Notes: a model not told the origin generated them from the letters alone. A DNA stretch of 33,749 nt from Neobacillus cucumis (GCF_023715505.1 NZ_JAMBOH010000040.1:1-33749); one strand, 5' to 3'; shown: positions 17,588 to 27,096, numbered from the stretch's first letter. Translations and numbers: made by a program.

Positions 17588-19144
17588 ATGGGAAAAACAA
17601 TTCGTAAACCAATGACAGGAGAAGAGTATATTGAAAGCCTGCGTGACAATCGTCAAGTTTACTTGCATGGAGAAAAGGTAGAAGACGTCACAACACACCC
17701 AGCATTTCGTAACTCAGTGCGCTCCATTGCTCGTTTATATGATGCTTTGCATGATCCTAAGCATTATGACGTATTAACTGCACCAACGGATACAGGCGGA
17801 GGAAGTTACACACAAAGATTTTTCAAATCTAGTAAAAGTGCCGATGATTTATTAAAAGCACGTGATGCCATTGCAGGATGGGCAAAGTTAACTTATGGAT
17901 GGATGGGCAGATCACCGGATTATAAAGGGTCATTCCTTGCTACATTAGGCGGAAATTCCGAGTTTTATGCTCCGTTTGAAGACAATGCGCTTCGTTGGTA
18001 TAAAGAAGCTCAAGAAAGAAATCTATTTATCAACCATGCGATCATTAATCCGCCAATTGATCGGAATAAACCAATGCATGAAGCTTCAGATGTCTTTATC
18101 CATGTTGAAGAGGAAACTTCTGAAGGAATAATTGTAAGCGGTGCCAAGATGGTTGCAACAGGCTCTGCGATCACAAATTACAACTTTGTTGCGTACAACG
18201 GAACATTGCCAATTCAAAAAGAAGAATATGCACTTGCCTTCTTCGTACCACAGGATGCACCAGGACTAAAATTACTTTGCCGCCCATCCTATGAGATGAA
18301 CTCAGCCGTTATGGGCAGTCCATTTGATAATCCGCTTTCCAGCCGATTTGATGAAAACGATGCAGTTCTTGTATTAGATAAAGTATTAATTCCATGGAAA
18401 GATGTCCTTATTTATAAAAATATTGAAAAATCAAATCAATTTTTCAAAGAATCCGGATTTGTCAATCTATTCTGTTTCCATGGTTGTACACGACTTGCTG
18501 TTAAAATGGACTTCATCGCAGGCCTTGTCATGAAAGCAACCGAAACAACAGGTACAAGCCAGTTTAGAGGTGTTCAGGCAAACATTGGGGAAATCATTGC
18601 TTGGAGAAATTTATTCTGGGCTTTCTCAACAGGAATGGCCATGAATCCCGATCAAGGACCTGCAGGAAGCGCTCTACCAAACTTAGAATACGGTCAGTCC
18701 TACCGAGTTTTCTCAAACTTAGCTTGGACAAAAGTAAGAGAAATTATTGAAAACATTGTGGCGGGAGCCTTGATTGTTCAGCCTTCTAGTCCGCTTGATT
18801 TTAAAAGTCCAGAACTTCGTCCGGTTCTTGACCGATTCTATCGTGGCTCAAACGGTTATGAAAGCCTTGAAAAGAATAAAATCATCAAACTTTTATGGGA
18901 TGCGGTTGGAACAGAATTTGGCGGAAGACATGGATTGTACGAACGTAACTATACTGGAAATAATGAAGATATTCGTATTCACAACTTATTCACGGCAAGA
19001 GGAAATGGCTCTGCCGATGAATTCACAAGCTTTGTTGAACAGTGCATGAGCGAATATGATCTTGATGGCTGGGCAGATGGAACTCCATGGATCAATCCAG
19101 ATGATGTAAACCAAATCTTGAAAAATAAAGAGCTAGTAAAATAG
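17588..19144 (+). CDS. Class D FADH2-dependent phenol monooxygenase
   Basis: A 518-residue member of the HpaB/TftD/HadA group, which uses FADH2 supplied by a partner reductase to hydroxylate phenols and, in several members, to remove a nitro or chloro group. The N-terminal signature PMTGEEYIESLRDNRQVYL is clear. Arg108, Tyr112 and His150 (MGRSPDY and INHAIINPPIDR) have exactly the spacing of Arg100, Tyr104 and His142, the substrate-binding residues of 4-hydroxyphenylacetate 3-monooxygenase HpaB. ATAGGAGG precedes the ATG. The hydroxyquinol dioxygenase downstream suggests a product of hydroxyquinol, so resorcinol, 4-nitrophenol/4-nitrocatechol or a chlorophenol are candidate substrates. The true substrate cannot be read from sequence. 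4-Hydroxyphenylacetate is less likely because no homoprotocatechuate genes follow. Confidence 0.85.
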   Translation: MGKTIRKPMTGEEYIESLRDNRQVYLHGEKVEDVTTHPAFRNSVRSIARLYDALHDPKHYDVLTAPTDTGGGSYTQRFFKSSKSADDLLKARDAIAGWAKLTYGWMGRSPDYKGSFLATLGGNSEFYAPFEDNALRWYKEAQERNLFINHAIINPPIDRNKPMHEASDVFIHVEEETSEGIIVSGAKMVATGSAITNYNFVAYNGTLPIQKEEYALAFFVPQDAPGLKLLCRPSYEMNSAVMGSPFDNPLSSRFDENDAVLVLDKVLIPWKDVLIYKNIEKSNQFFKESGFVNLFCFHGCTRLAVKMDFIAGLVMKATETTGTSQFRGVQANIGEIIAWRNLFWAFSTGMAMNPDQGPAGSALPNLEYGQSYRVFSNLAWTKVREIIENIVAGALIVQPSSPLDFKSPELRPVLDRFYRGSNGYESLEKNKIIKLLWDAVGTEFGGRHGLYERNYTGNNEDIRIHNLFTARGNGSADEFTSFVEQCMSEYDLDGWADGTPWINPDDVNQILKNKELVK

Positions 19145-19171
19145 GAAAACAAGGAAAGGGGGAGAAAGGGA

Positions 19172-20086
19172 ATGCAAGTTATACAGTCAGCCTCGGATCT
19201 TCAGCAGAACGGAAAAGGAAGCTTTGTGGCGATTGGAAAGTGGGATGGGATTCATCGCGGTCATCAACAGCTAATCCGTCATATTGTCACAAGTGCCCGA
19301 AAGAACAACTGTCAATCGATTGTGATTAGTTTTGACCGGCATCCTCTTTCCCTTTTAAAACCTGGGAGTGAACCTTATCAATTGCAAAGTACAAGGGAAC
19401 GCAGTGAAATGCTAGCTGCTCTTGGGGTTGATGTTCACCTAGTACTTCCTTTTACTAAAGAATTTGTAAATCTTTCTCCCGAAGCTTTTGTTACAACTGT
19501 ATTGGGTGAAATAAATGCATATGAAGTCATGATTGGTTATAATTTTAGGTTTGGCAAAAAAAGAAGAGGGACACCAGAGTTGCTTAAAACTCTGTGTGCA
19601 CCTCTTCATATCAACGTTGAAGTAGCTCCGCCAATATACATTGAAAATGAAAAAGTATCCTCTACATTGATTCGTGAATATCTCCAAAAGGGAGAGGTTG
19701 AGAAAGCTTCTAATTTATTAGGAAGACCGGCAATTCTTAATGGAACAGGAAATCTTCTTCCATCCAAAACAGGTGAAGAAGGTAATTGGTTTGAATTATT
19801 GCTTGCTCCATCTAGTAGGTTTATAGGGTCGGGAACCTATACGGTCAAAATGGAGAATTGCTCAAACGGTGTATCTGCAAATGCACTTCTCCTTGTAAAG
19901 GAGAAAGGAAAATATTTTCTATATGTAAAGAAATCGTTCTTAAGTAAAAGCTCTCAGCCTTTTCGCGTTCACCTACTGTTTCGTGAAAATAAGGATAGAC
20001 AAATAGGCAAGTATTTACATCAACATATTGAACAGTTAGAGATGACGGCCGAATCATCCAAGAATGAACTTTACTTGTCTATTTAA
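19172..20086 (+). CDS. RibF-like FMN adenylyltransferase with degenerate kinase half
   Basis: A 304-residue relative of the bifunctional riboflavin kinase/FAD synthetase RibF. The N-terminal adenylyltransferase half is conserved: GKWDGIHRGH (22-31, with Trp where RibF has Phe), YNFRFGKKRRG (123-133) and SSTLIREYLQKG (163-174). The C-terminal half starts like RibF (LLGRPAILNGTG, 182-193), but the kinase motif with PTAN that should follow is replaced by unrelated residues, so riboflavin kinase activity is probably lost. It lies 27 bases after the monooxygenase and is likely co-transcribed. The likely role is converting FMN to FAD for the FADH2-dependent enzyme. A separate housekeeping ribF is expected elsewhere in the genome. 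Confidence 0.8.
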   Translation: MQVIQSASDLQQNGKGSFVAIGKWDGIHRGHQQLIRHIVTSARKNNCQSIVISFDRHPLSLLKPGSEPYQLQSTRERSEMLAALGVDVHLVLPFTKEFVNLSPEAFVTTVLGEINAYEVMIGYNFRFGKKRRGTPELLKTLCAPLHINVEVAPPIYIENEKVSSTLIREYLQKGEVEKASNLLGRPAILNGTGNLLPSKTGEEGNWFELLLAPSSRFIGSGTYTVKMENCSNGVSANALLLVKEKGKYFLYVKKSFLSKSSQPFRVHLLFRENKDRQIGKYLHQHIEQLEMTAESSKNELYLSI

Positions 20087-20179
20087 ACCATCGCTAATTT
20101 AAATCGTACATGTCGAGAACTCCGTCATTTATATATATTACCAAAATAATCCAAATGTTAATAGGGAGGATTCATTGCA

Positions 20180-21016
20180 ATGGATACAAGATTAGCTGCA
20201 ATTACCGCCAAATTTACCCAGTATCTTCATGAGCTTGTGGAAGAGTTTCAAGTGACAGAGGAAGAACTTTTTAAAGCAATTGATTTCTTTACTGAAGTGG
20301 GAAAAAAGAACCAGTATATGCTCCTTTCCGATGTGTTAGGCATCTCTGTCAAGGTCGATGAGATCACAAATGGTCCGCATCATCATCATCTTGAGGTGAC
20401 ACACCATAATGTCGAAGGACCGCTTTATCGTGATGGTGCTCCATTACTGAAGACTCCTGCCAATATTTGCCCAGAATATTCGAAAGGCGATGTGTTAGTC
20501 GTAAGCGGTCAGGTTTTATCTAATGACAAACAACCCATTGCTCATGCTGAGCTTGATGTATGGCAAGCAAATGAGCATGGTTATTATGAAAATGAAGACC
20601 AAGACCAACCGGAGTTCAATCTTCGCGGCAGAGTTCAATGCGATGCTGAAGGCCGTTTTGAAGTTCAAACCATCGTTCCTGCTCCATATGAGATTGGAAG
20701 AACAGGCCCTGTCGGGGATCTATTGAAAAAAGTTGACCGTCATTCGTGGCGACCAGCTCATATCCACTTTAAAGTGTCTGGTGAAGGATTTGATTCGATT
20801 ACCACTCAATTATTCATTCCAGATGATCCATGGATTGAATCCGATTCCATCGGTGCTGTAAAGGAATCTCTCATTTTGAAATTTGAAACATGTGAAAACG
20901 AGTCTGAAATGCTAGAGAGAGGACTTGACAAACCATTCTTTAAAACGAATTACAATTTTACCCTTCCTCCAAAAGTGGATGCACCTGCACAAGAAAAAGA
21001 AATCTCTCATTTATAA
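20180..21016 (+). CDS. Hydroxyquinol 1,2-dioxygenase (intradiol)
   Basis: Cleaves 1,2,4-trihydroxybenzene between the adjacent hydroxyls to maleylacetate, using non-haem Fe(III). The 278-residue protein has an N-terminal helical dimerisation region (1-75) and the intradiol core. Iron ligands by alignment are Tyr135/136 (HGYYEN), Tyr170 (PAPYEIG), His194 and His196 (RPAHIHF); the spacing from Tyr170 to His194 is the 24 residues seen in catechol 1,2-dioxygenase. EGPLYRDGAP is typical of the hydroxyquinol/chlorocatechol group. AGGGAGG lies 14 bases before ATG. With the maleylacetate reductase downstream, hydroxyquinol is the best substrate guess; catechol or chlorocatechol would need a cycloisomerase, which is absent. 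Confidence 0.85.
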   Translation: MDTRLAAITAKFTQYLHELVEEFQVTEEELFKAIDFFTEVGKKNQYMLLSDVLGISVKVDEITNGPHHHHLEVTHHNVEGPLYRDGAPLLKTPANICPEYSKGDVLVVSGQVLSNDKQPIAHAELDVWQANEHGYYENEDQDQPEFNLRGRVQCDAEGRFEVQTIVPAPYEIGRTGPVGDLLKKVDRHSWRPAHIHFKVSGEGFDSITTQLFIPDDPWIESDSIGAVKESLILKFETCENESEMLERGLDKPFFKTNYNFTLPPKVDAPAQEKEISHL

Positions 21017-21073
21017 AATAGGCCGTATGACTTTGGAAATGAAACTATAGGTTCCTATTAAAAAACGATAAAC

Positions 21074-21103
21074 ATCCCCTTCGCTGCCTCTAGAGGAGGG
21101 GAT
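21074..21103 (+). terminator. Hairpin after the dioxygenase gene, weak terminator
   Basis: Seven-base arms ATCCCCT (21074-21080) and AGGGGAT (21097-21103) enclose a 16-base loop and are followed by a short pyrimidine-rich tail. Confidence 0.45.
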
Positions 21104-21126
21104 TTCCTTCTTTAATAAGTAAAAGG

Positions 21127-21155
21127 TTTGTACTCGGTAAAAAGAAAATTTAAAA
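21127..21155 (+). promoter_or_regulatory. Possible promoter of the V4R-PucR regulator
   Basis: TTGTAC (21127-21132) and TAAAAT (21150-21155) with 17-base spacing, 66 bases before the regulator's start codon. Confidence 0.35.
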
Positions 21156-21220
21156 TATTACTTATAGAGTGAAAAAGAAGGTCTTCTCTTGTAAAATTTG
21201 AAAGATAAGGATGAAATACG

Positions 21221-23146
21221 ATGAATCAAGTATTCAGTTCCTATAAATTGCCTGATATTGATTTTCAACCCGGTCAAATTATGTTTAAAGGAGAGCGCTT
21301 TGTTTTGATGAATGCGGAAGCACTCGGAATGCTAAGCCGTGATCTGATTTCCACATTAGGTCGTGAACGGGCAAAAGCCTTTCTACTCCGTTATGGATGG
21401 GAGTGTGGATATAAAGATTCTATCTCCATTAAAAATCTATATCCCCAAGCAACGATTGAATTTCTACATAACCAGGCCCCGATTTACCATATGCAGGAAG
21501 GTGTTGCAAAGGTTCAAGTTAAACATTTACATGCTGACCTTGAGAAGGGAAGCTTTTCCATGGTAGGAATTTGGCACGATTCCTATGAAGCCACCCAACA
21601 TATTCAAAACTTTGGGATTGAAAACGAACCTGTCTGTTGGACGCTCGTTGGGTACGCGAGCGGGGTCTCCACGGCCATTTTTGGCAAAAAAATTATCTAT
21701 AAAGAAGTAACCTGTATTGGTCGTGGAGATGATGAATGCCGTTATGTCGGGAAAACGGTGGATGAATGGGGAAGTGAAATTGAATCAGAATTAGTCTATT
21801 ACAATGGGACCAAGATTGCGGAAGAATTAGAAGAAGCACATTTAAAAATAAAGGAACAAAATAAATTGCTTCAACAGATCATGGATACACATGAACAACT
21901 GAATCAGATGGTCTTATCCGGTCGTAGCAGGCAGGATATTATAGATATGATCGGACAGCTTCTTCAGTCTCCAATCGTCTTTCAAGATAAATACTTTCGG
22001 TTGCTGAATTCATGGCTACCACCAACAGAAAATACACCGATTGATCAATACCTCCTTGATCCCATGAAAAAAGGGTTCTCTGAATTACAAATGACTTTAA
22101 GTAGATTAACACAAGAAAAGCAGGCTGAGGATTTAGCCTTTTCTGATCGACCCGATTTCCCAAAACGAACCGTCGTACCTATTATTGTAAATGATGATGT
22201 AATGGGCTACTTGTCCGTTATCCATGTGGATGGTACCGATCAAGAAATGAGACGTATGATCACAGAACGAGCCGCACAAGCACTGGCATTCGATTTATTA
22301 AAGGAAATTACGGCATTGAATACCGAGAACAAGTTAAAAGGGGACTTTCTCGACGAACTTGTTTCCGGTTCCTCTTCTCTTGGTTCATTAGAAAAAAGAG
22401 TAAACTATATGGGTTTTGACTTTCACAAAGCTCATCGATTTATGATCATTCAATTAGATGAGAGTTCAGCTCAAAGGAATCCTGCGAAAAATGAGTATGA
22501 ACTCAGGATGGATTTACGGAAAGAACTGATCAATATTGTTCGCTATCAAATACCTCCGTCCATTAAAGACGTTTTAATTGTCGAGAGGAGAGGGAAGATC
22601 ATTTTATTAGCACCTACCCACTCAAATGGATTAAATTTAATGGAAATCGGAAAGACACTTCAAAAGCGGAAGAAAGACCTTTTAAAAAATGTCAGAATGT
22701 CGATCTTCATTAGCCGTGAGTCCTCCCATATTAGTGAATTGAAACCATTATTTGAAGAGTGTACAAATACCATTGATATCATGGCTCGACTAAAACGAGC
22801 TGGCGAAATTTACAATGTTGAAGACATGAATCTATTCGATCTGTTATATGCAGGACGGGAACAAGATAAGCTTCATCAATTTGCGAATCAAACATTGGAA
22901 AAACTGCTGGAATATGAGGAAGATTCAGGTGGAAATAACTTGCTTTTAACTCTTCATGTTTTTCTCGCTAATGATTGCAACTTGCAAAAATCTGCAAAAG
23001 ACCTTAATGTCTCTTTAAGTGGATTAAAGTATCGAATTCAACGCTTAAAAGATATAGGTGAAATTGATTTTAACGATGGAGATCAAAAATTTAATTTGCA
23101 GCTTGCCTTACGTGTTCTCATTGCAAATGGAATGATTCACGTTTAG
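21221..23146 (+). CDS. XylR_N/V4R sensor with PucR-type output, phenol-responsive activator
   Basis: A 641-residue regulator. Residues ~14-110 are the XylR_N activator domain and ~115-180 the V4R domain of sigma54 regulators such as DmpR, XylR and MopR. His90 and Trp118 fall exactly where MopR binds phenol (His106, Trp134; 28 apart in both). Cys139, Glu162, Cys165 and Cys173 reproduce the MopR zinc site (Cys155, Glu178, Cys181, Cys189). A coiled coil (~196-232) leads to a middle domain. In place of an AAA+ domain, the C-terminus is a PucR-type helix-turn-helix (~575-640, AKDLNVSLSGLKYRIQRLKD). It should sense a phenol and activate the neighbouring catabolic genes through the vegetative polymerase (inference). 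It sits between dioxygenase and reductase genes. Confidence 0.85.
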   Translation: MNQVFSSYKLPDIDFQPGQIMFKGERFVLMNAEALGMLSRDLISTLGRERAKAFLLRYGWECGYKDSISIKNLYPQATIEFLHNQAPIYHMQEGVAKVQVKHLHADLEKGSFSMVGIWHDSYEATQHIQNFGIENEPVCWTLVGYASGVSTAIFGKKIIYKEVTCIGRGDDECRYVGKTVDEWGSEIESELVYYNGTKIAEELEEAHLKIKEQNKLLQQIMDTHEQLNQMVLSGRSRQDIIDMIGQLLQSPIVFQDKYFRLLNSWLPPTENTPIDQYLLDPMKKGFSELQMTLSRLTQEKQAEDLAFSDRPDFPKRTVVPIIVNDDVMGYLSVIHVDGTDQEMRRMITERAAQALAFDLLKEITALNTENKLKGDFLDELVSGSSSLGSLEKRVNYMGFDFHKAHRFMIIQLDESSAQRNPAKNEYELRMDLRKELINIVRYQIPPSIKDVLIVERRGKIILLAPTHSNGLNLMEIGKTLQKRKKDLLKNVRMSIFISRESSHISELKPLFEECTNTIDIMARLKRAGEIYNVEDMNLFDLLYAGREQDKLHQFANQTLEKLLEYEEDSGGNNLLLTLHVFLANDCNLQKSAKDLNVSLSGLKYRIQRLKDIGEIDFNDGDQKFNLQLALRVLIANGMIHV

Positions 23147-23232
23147 GAAATGTATGGATCGTTTTATACCTGCTTTTTATCTTTGTCCATCTTCGCTCAT
23201 CAAAAAAGTAGAGATTTTAGGAGGTCTATTTT

Positions 23233-24321
23233 ATGAAAAGGTTTTTATATGAATCACAGCCCAGTCGAATTGTTTTTGGGGACGGGGCTATAAAAGAGAT
23301 AGGAAAAGAAATCCAGCTTCTTGGGATGAAAAATGCTTTGGTCATTTCGACACTAGGAAAAAATGGGATGGAACTTGCGGGTAAGGTCGCAGCCTTACTC
23401 GGCGATCTTTGTCAAAGTATCTATCCAAAGGCCATTCAGCATGTACCAATCGAAAGTGTGATTGAATCAGTAGAATATGTTAAAAAGAATCAGATCGACG
23501 GTCTTATTACTGTCGGTGGAGGTTCCCCGATTGGTCTTGCCAAGGCCATCGCCTTAGAAACCGAACTTCCAATTTTAGCTCTCCCAACAACCTATGCCGG
23601 TTCAGAAATGACACCTGTATGGGGGATAACGGAAAATGGAGTGAAAAAAACAGGGAATAATGTGATTGTTAAACCCAAAACCATTCTTTATGATCCTGAA
23701 CTCACAACGACTATCCCTGCCAAGTTGTCTGTTACAAGTGGAGTAAATTCAATTGCCCATTGTGTTGAAGCTTTATATTCACAAAATGCAAATCCAATTA
23801 CTTCTCTTCTAGCTGAAGAGGGGATAAAGTCTTTTGTAAAAAGCTTGCCTAAGATTGTTGAGAATCCCAATGATTTAAGTGCACGGTCTGATGCTCTTTA
23901 TGGAGCTTGGTTAGGGGGAACCGTCTTAGGAACTGTTGGAATGGCCCTTCATCATAAACTTTGCCATACATTAGGAGGAACCTTTAAACTTCCACATGCC
24001 GAAACTCATACGGTAGTGCTGCCATATGCGATTGCCTACAATGCAGAATATACGCCGAAAGCCATCCAATCGATTTCAAGAGCATTAAATTCAGATATTC
24101 AGGATGTGGCCGGTACACTGTTCGACCTCATTCAGTCATTAGGAGGACCAGTATCCTTAGAAAGCATTGGGTTTAATGAGGAAGATATTGAAAAAGCAGC
24201 TGATTTGGCTACCAAAAATCCTTATTATAATCCTCGACCTATTGAGATAGAAGCGATTAGGGACTTGCTTGAGGATGCGTTTTATGGAAAACGACCGGGA
24301 CCAATACCGAAAAGAGTATAA
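23233..24321 (+). CDS. Maleylacetate reductase
   Basis: Reduces maleylacetate to 3-oxoadipate with NAD(P)H. The 362-residue protein belongs to the iron-containing alcohol dehydrogenase superfamily: GGGSPIGLAKAIAL (95-108) binds nucleotide, PTTYAGSEMTPVWGIT (118-133) is characteristic of the maleylacetate reductase branch, and a His-rich ALHHKLCHTLGG segment follows. AGGAGG lies before the ATG, 87 bases after the regulator. It supplies the step after ring cleavage. Most reductases in this branch need no metal. Confidence 0.88.
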   Translation: MKRFLYESQPSRIVFGDGAIKEIGKEIQLLGMKNALVISTLGKNGMELAGKVAALLGDLCQSIYPKAIQHVPIESVIESVEYVKKNQIDGLITVGGGSPIGLAKAIALETELPILALPTTYAGSEMTPVWGITENGVKKTGNNVIVKPKTILYDPELTTTIPAKLSVTSGVNSIAHCVEALYSQNANPITSLLAEEGIKSFVKSLPKIVENPNDLSARSDALYGAWLGGTVLGTVGMALHHKLCHTLGGTFKLPHAETHTVVLPYAIAYNAEYTPKAIQSISRALNSDIQDVAGTLFDLIQSLGGPVSLESIGFNEEDIEKAADLATKNPYYNPRPIEIEAIRDLLEDAFYGKRPGPIPKRV

Positions 24322-24370
24322 TAAAAATAAGCAGGAAGCATTATCAAAAAATGGGTTGACTTACCGAGGA

Positions 24371-24414
24371 AAAAAACGGGTCCAAATCGTACGTCGATTA
24401 GTACCCGTTTTTTT
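24371..24414. terminator. Terminator after maleylacetate reductase
   Basis: Eleven-base arms (24371-24381 and 24403-24413) with an inner AATCG/CGATT stem, an A-run before and T-run after; it closes the + strand catabolic unit. Confidence 0.85.
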
Positions 24415-24527
24415 GATGTATCTTTTAACATAATATTTTAGCTCGGATTTAGTATTGGTTGTCAAGATATCCCTATTTGTTTAGTAAAATTAATACTAGT
24501 ATTTGATTTTCATACGGGGGGATTGGA

Positions 24528-24953
24528 ATGAAGGAGTTACGTTTATTAGTAGGTTCTACAAAATTTCCTAATATCCGCAGATGGGCAGATAGGATTTGCT
24601 ATCAACAGAAAAGAAGATTGTATGGAGCCACATTATCCTTATCAAAATGGAGATGCTAATGGTTATATCCACATTCAAAACCACGAAGAATTAGCTGTAT
24701 ATTAGCAAAACAGATAGGAGCAATGACAAAAGCAGAATTTTTTAGTTGTTATAATGTTGGCCCAAAAGATTCTTGGAAAAATGATTATATTAGGTATTTG
24801 GATAGAGATAGAGAAATTAAAAGAGCTTTATTGGAAACTGGAATTCAGTTAAGCATTAATAAAGAGGTTAAGTTTTATACGGAACCTGGATACTATGAGA
24901 GAACTCCTATCAAGCATAGTAAACGATTTTTGGAATTGTTTGGGGGAATTTAA
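24528..24953 (+). pseudogene. Unknown protein, frameshifted
   Basis: ACGGGGGGATTGG precedes the ATG at 24528, but the frame changes at least twice. MKELRLLVGSTKFPNIRRWA comes first, then GDANGYIHIQNHEEL in another frame (~24650-24695), then LAKQIGAMTKAEFFSCYNVG and onward to FLELFGGI, ending at 24953. The last part alone is an open 76-residue frame whose ATG (24723) has a ribosome binding site too close to use. Together the pieces give a soluble protein of ~140 residues that I do not recognise. No catalytic motif is visible. It lies between the two halves of the aromatic cluster and may have had a separate role. Confidence 0.5.
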
Positions 24954-25036
24954 CGGACAACTTTAAAATAGAATGCCTAATTCAACAAAACGCACCCAAT
25001 ATCTATAATTTAATAAGGAAGTAAATTATTAAGTCT

Positions 25037-25066
25037 AAAAACGCTCAAATAAACATCTCTGAGCGT
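25037..25066 (-). terminator. Terminator of the thiolase/CoA-transferase operon
   Basis: Arms ACGCTCA (25041-25047) and TGAGCGT (25060-25066); the T-run is on the - strand (complement of 25037-25041). It lies 170 bases beyond the thiolase stop. The bases between, 25067-25239, hold nothing I can name. Confidence 0.65.
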
Positions 25067-25239
25067 CTTTGCTTACAATGTTATTAGCATTTTTCTCTCC
25101 CGTACCTGAGCCCGTTAATCCATGCTTGCTTCTTATTTTCTATTTACAGATAAAGGAACAGTGAGGCGGGCGTATTCTAGACTAAGCTCCGTCGTCCTTT
25201 TTGTTCAGTTGTACTATGTTAAAGAAGGGGTAATAAACT

Positions 25240-26421
25240 CTACAGGGATTCTAACAAAATGGCCATGCCCTGACCGCCGCCTATACAGAGTGTTGCTAGG
25301 CCAAATTGTGTTTTTCGAGCCAACATTTCATGGATAAGCCTTGTGATGATGACCGCACCTGTTGCACCTAGTGGATGTCCGAGCGCAATAGCGCCGCCGT
25401 TGACATTTACTTTGTTGATATCCATATCAAGTTCTTGTATCACTGCAAGTGATTGCGATGCAAAGGCTTCATTTAATTCAATTAATCCAATATCGTTTAA
25501 ATGGAGGCCGGTTTTTTCTAGAAGCTTTTTCACCGCCGGAACGGGGCCAACTCCCATGTAACGAGGATCGATTCCCGCTATTGCCCAATTGCTCACCTTT
25601 GCTAGTGGCCTTAAACCAAGTGATGTCGCTTTTTCTTTTGTCATTAAGAGGAGTGCACTTGCACCGTCATTACGGCCACAAGCATTTCCAGCGGTAACTG
25701 TCCCATCCTTTTTAAAAACTGGCTTTAAACTTGCGAGTTTTTCTAACGTTGTTTCGCGCATATGTTCATCTTTACTAAATAGGAAAGATTCCCGTTTGTT
25801 TTTTACTTCAATCGGGGCGATCTGGGAACTAAATCTTCCAGCTTCCCATGCTTGTTTCGCTCGTTTTTGGCTTTCTAAAGCGAAAGCATCTTGGTCTTCA
25901 CGGCTAATATCGTATTTCTCTGCCACGTTTTCAGCAGTTACGCCCATCCCTAAATCTTTCCCATACATTTCAATTGGCTGTTGGCCATTTTCAAGATTGG
26001 AATCGACGGTATAGGGATTGCCTTCTCCAAACCGAGCATTTCGAAGATAGATGGGCGCTCGACTCATATTTTCAGTACCGCCCGCAATGACCACTTCATC
26101 AGGGTGAAAGGCAAGATGTTGGACCCCAGAGACAACCGCTTGGATGCCAGAAGCACAAAGACGATTTACCGTTTGGGCGCTCGCCGATATAGGAATCCCA
26201 GCACGAAGACTAGCAACACGAGCGACATTGGAGGACTCTGTTGATTGTCGCACCTCCCCCATGATGACTTCATTGACCATTTCTGCTTCAAGTCCAGTAG
26301 ATGCAAGAACATCCTTAATGACAGCTGCGGCTAAATCCCCTGAATTTATTGACTTTAAACTTCCTCCAAATCTTCCAACCGCTGTTCGCTTCGCTTCAAC
26401 AACTACATAATCATATCCCAT
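25240..26421 (-). CDS. Thiolase, probably 3-oxoadipyl-CoA thiolase
   Basis: A 393-residue thiolase II family enzyme. The catalytic residues are Cys89 ([12 protein letters not shown]), His349 ([15 protein letters not shown]) and Cys379 (LCIGGGQG). In this setting it should split 3-oxoadipyl-CoA into acetyl-CoA and succinyl-CoA, the last step of the pathway (PcaF role); acetoacetyl-CoA thiolase is the alternative, and sequence alone does not decide. AAGGAG precedes the ATG. It is the last gene of a three-gene operon, 21 bases after the CoA-transferase B subunit. Confidence 0.87.
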   Translation of the reverse strand: MGYDYVVVEAKRTAVGRFGGSLKSINSGDLAAAVIKDVLASTGLEAEMVNEVIMGEVRQSTESSNVARVASLRAGIPISASAQTVNRLCASGIQAVVSGVQHLAFHPDEVVIAGGTENMSRAPIYLRNARFGEGNPYTVDSNLENGQQPIEMYGKDLGMGVTAENVAEKYDISREDQDAFALESQKRAKQAWEAGRFSSQIAPIEVKNKRESFLFSKDEHMRETTLEKLASLKPVFKKDGTVTAGNACGRNDGASALLLMTKEKATSLGLRPLAKVSNWAIAGIDPRYMGVGPVPAVKKLLEKTGLHLNDIGLIELNEAFASQSLAVIQELDMDINKVNVNGGAIALGHPLGATGAVIITRLIHEMLARKTQFGLATLCIGGGQGMAILLESL

Positions 26422-26442
26422 ATTATAAAAAACTCCTTTCCA

Positions 26443-27096
26443 TTACACTTGATAGTTTGATAGGGTAGTAGAGACAATATATTCAGCTGGTGTCATCTCT
26501 TTCAGTTCCTGTTCCGTCATGTCCTCAGTCAACTCTTCTAAAATCATTTTTCCGTTTTCGAATCGAAACACCGCATATTCAGTTATTAAGAGACTCACTA
26601 CATTTTTGGCTGTAATCGGGAACGTACAGCTTCGAAGGATCTTAGGCTCCCCGCCTTTTGCACAATGCTGAGTGGTGACAATCACCTTTTTTGCCCCAGC
26701 CACGAGGTCCATCGCACCGCCAACGCCGAGAATTTCTTTTCCTGGGACGGCCCAATTCGCGATATCCCCATTTTCTGCTACTTGTAAGGCACCAAGGATT
26801 GCAACATCTACATGTCCTCCACGGATCATGCCGAATGATTCGGAGGACGAAAAATAGGAAGCTCCGACCTGAGCGGTAACGGGCAGTTTCCCGGCATTAA
26901 TGATTTCTGGATCTAACTCTTCTTTCGAAGGGGTAGGACCTACTCCAAGCAGCCCATTTTCTGTATGCAAAAAGACGATTTTCTCCTTTGGCAAGAAATC
27001 AGCGACCAAAGTTGGAATCCCTATTCCTAAATTGACAATATTGCCATCGTTGATTTCCTTTGCCGCTCTAATCGCCATTTTTTGTTTACTGTTCAT
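26443..27096 (-). CDS. 3-oxoacid CoA-transferase, subunit B
   Basis: The 217-residue beta subunit of a family I CoA-transferase. It carries the catalytic Glu46 in HTENGLLGVG, which forms the acyl-glutamyl-CoA intermediate, and the conserved GGAMDLVAGAKKVIV segment. With subunit A it would move CoA from succinyl-CoA to 3-oxoadipate (PcaJ role) or to acetoacetate (ScoB role). The pathway context favours 3-oxoadipate. Its start overlaps the end of subunit A by 11 bases, which indicates translational coupling. Confidence 0.88.
   Translation of the reverse strand: MNSKQKMAIRAAKEINDGNIVNLGIGIPTLVADFLPKEKIVFLHTENGLLGVGPTPSKEELDPEIINAGKLPVTAQVGASYFSSSESFGMIRGGHVDVAILGALQVAENGDIANWAVPGKEILGVGGAMDLVAGAKKVIVTTQHCAKGGEPKILRSCTFPITAKNVVSLLITEYAVFRFENGKMILEELTEDMTEQELKEMTPAEYIVSTTLSNYQV

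Noticed and set aside
25122..25337. 71-residue + strand ORF opposite the thiolase end
   Set aside because: Overlaps the thiolase coding strand and lacks a start signal; a shadow frame.
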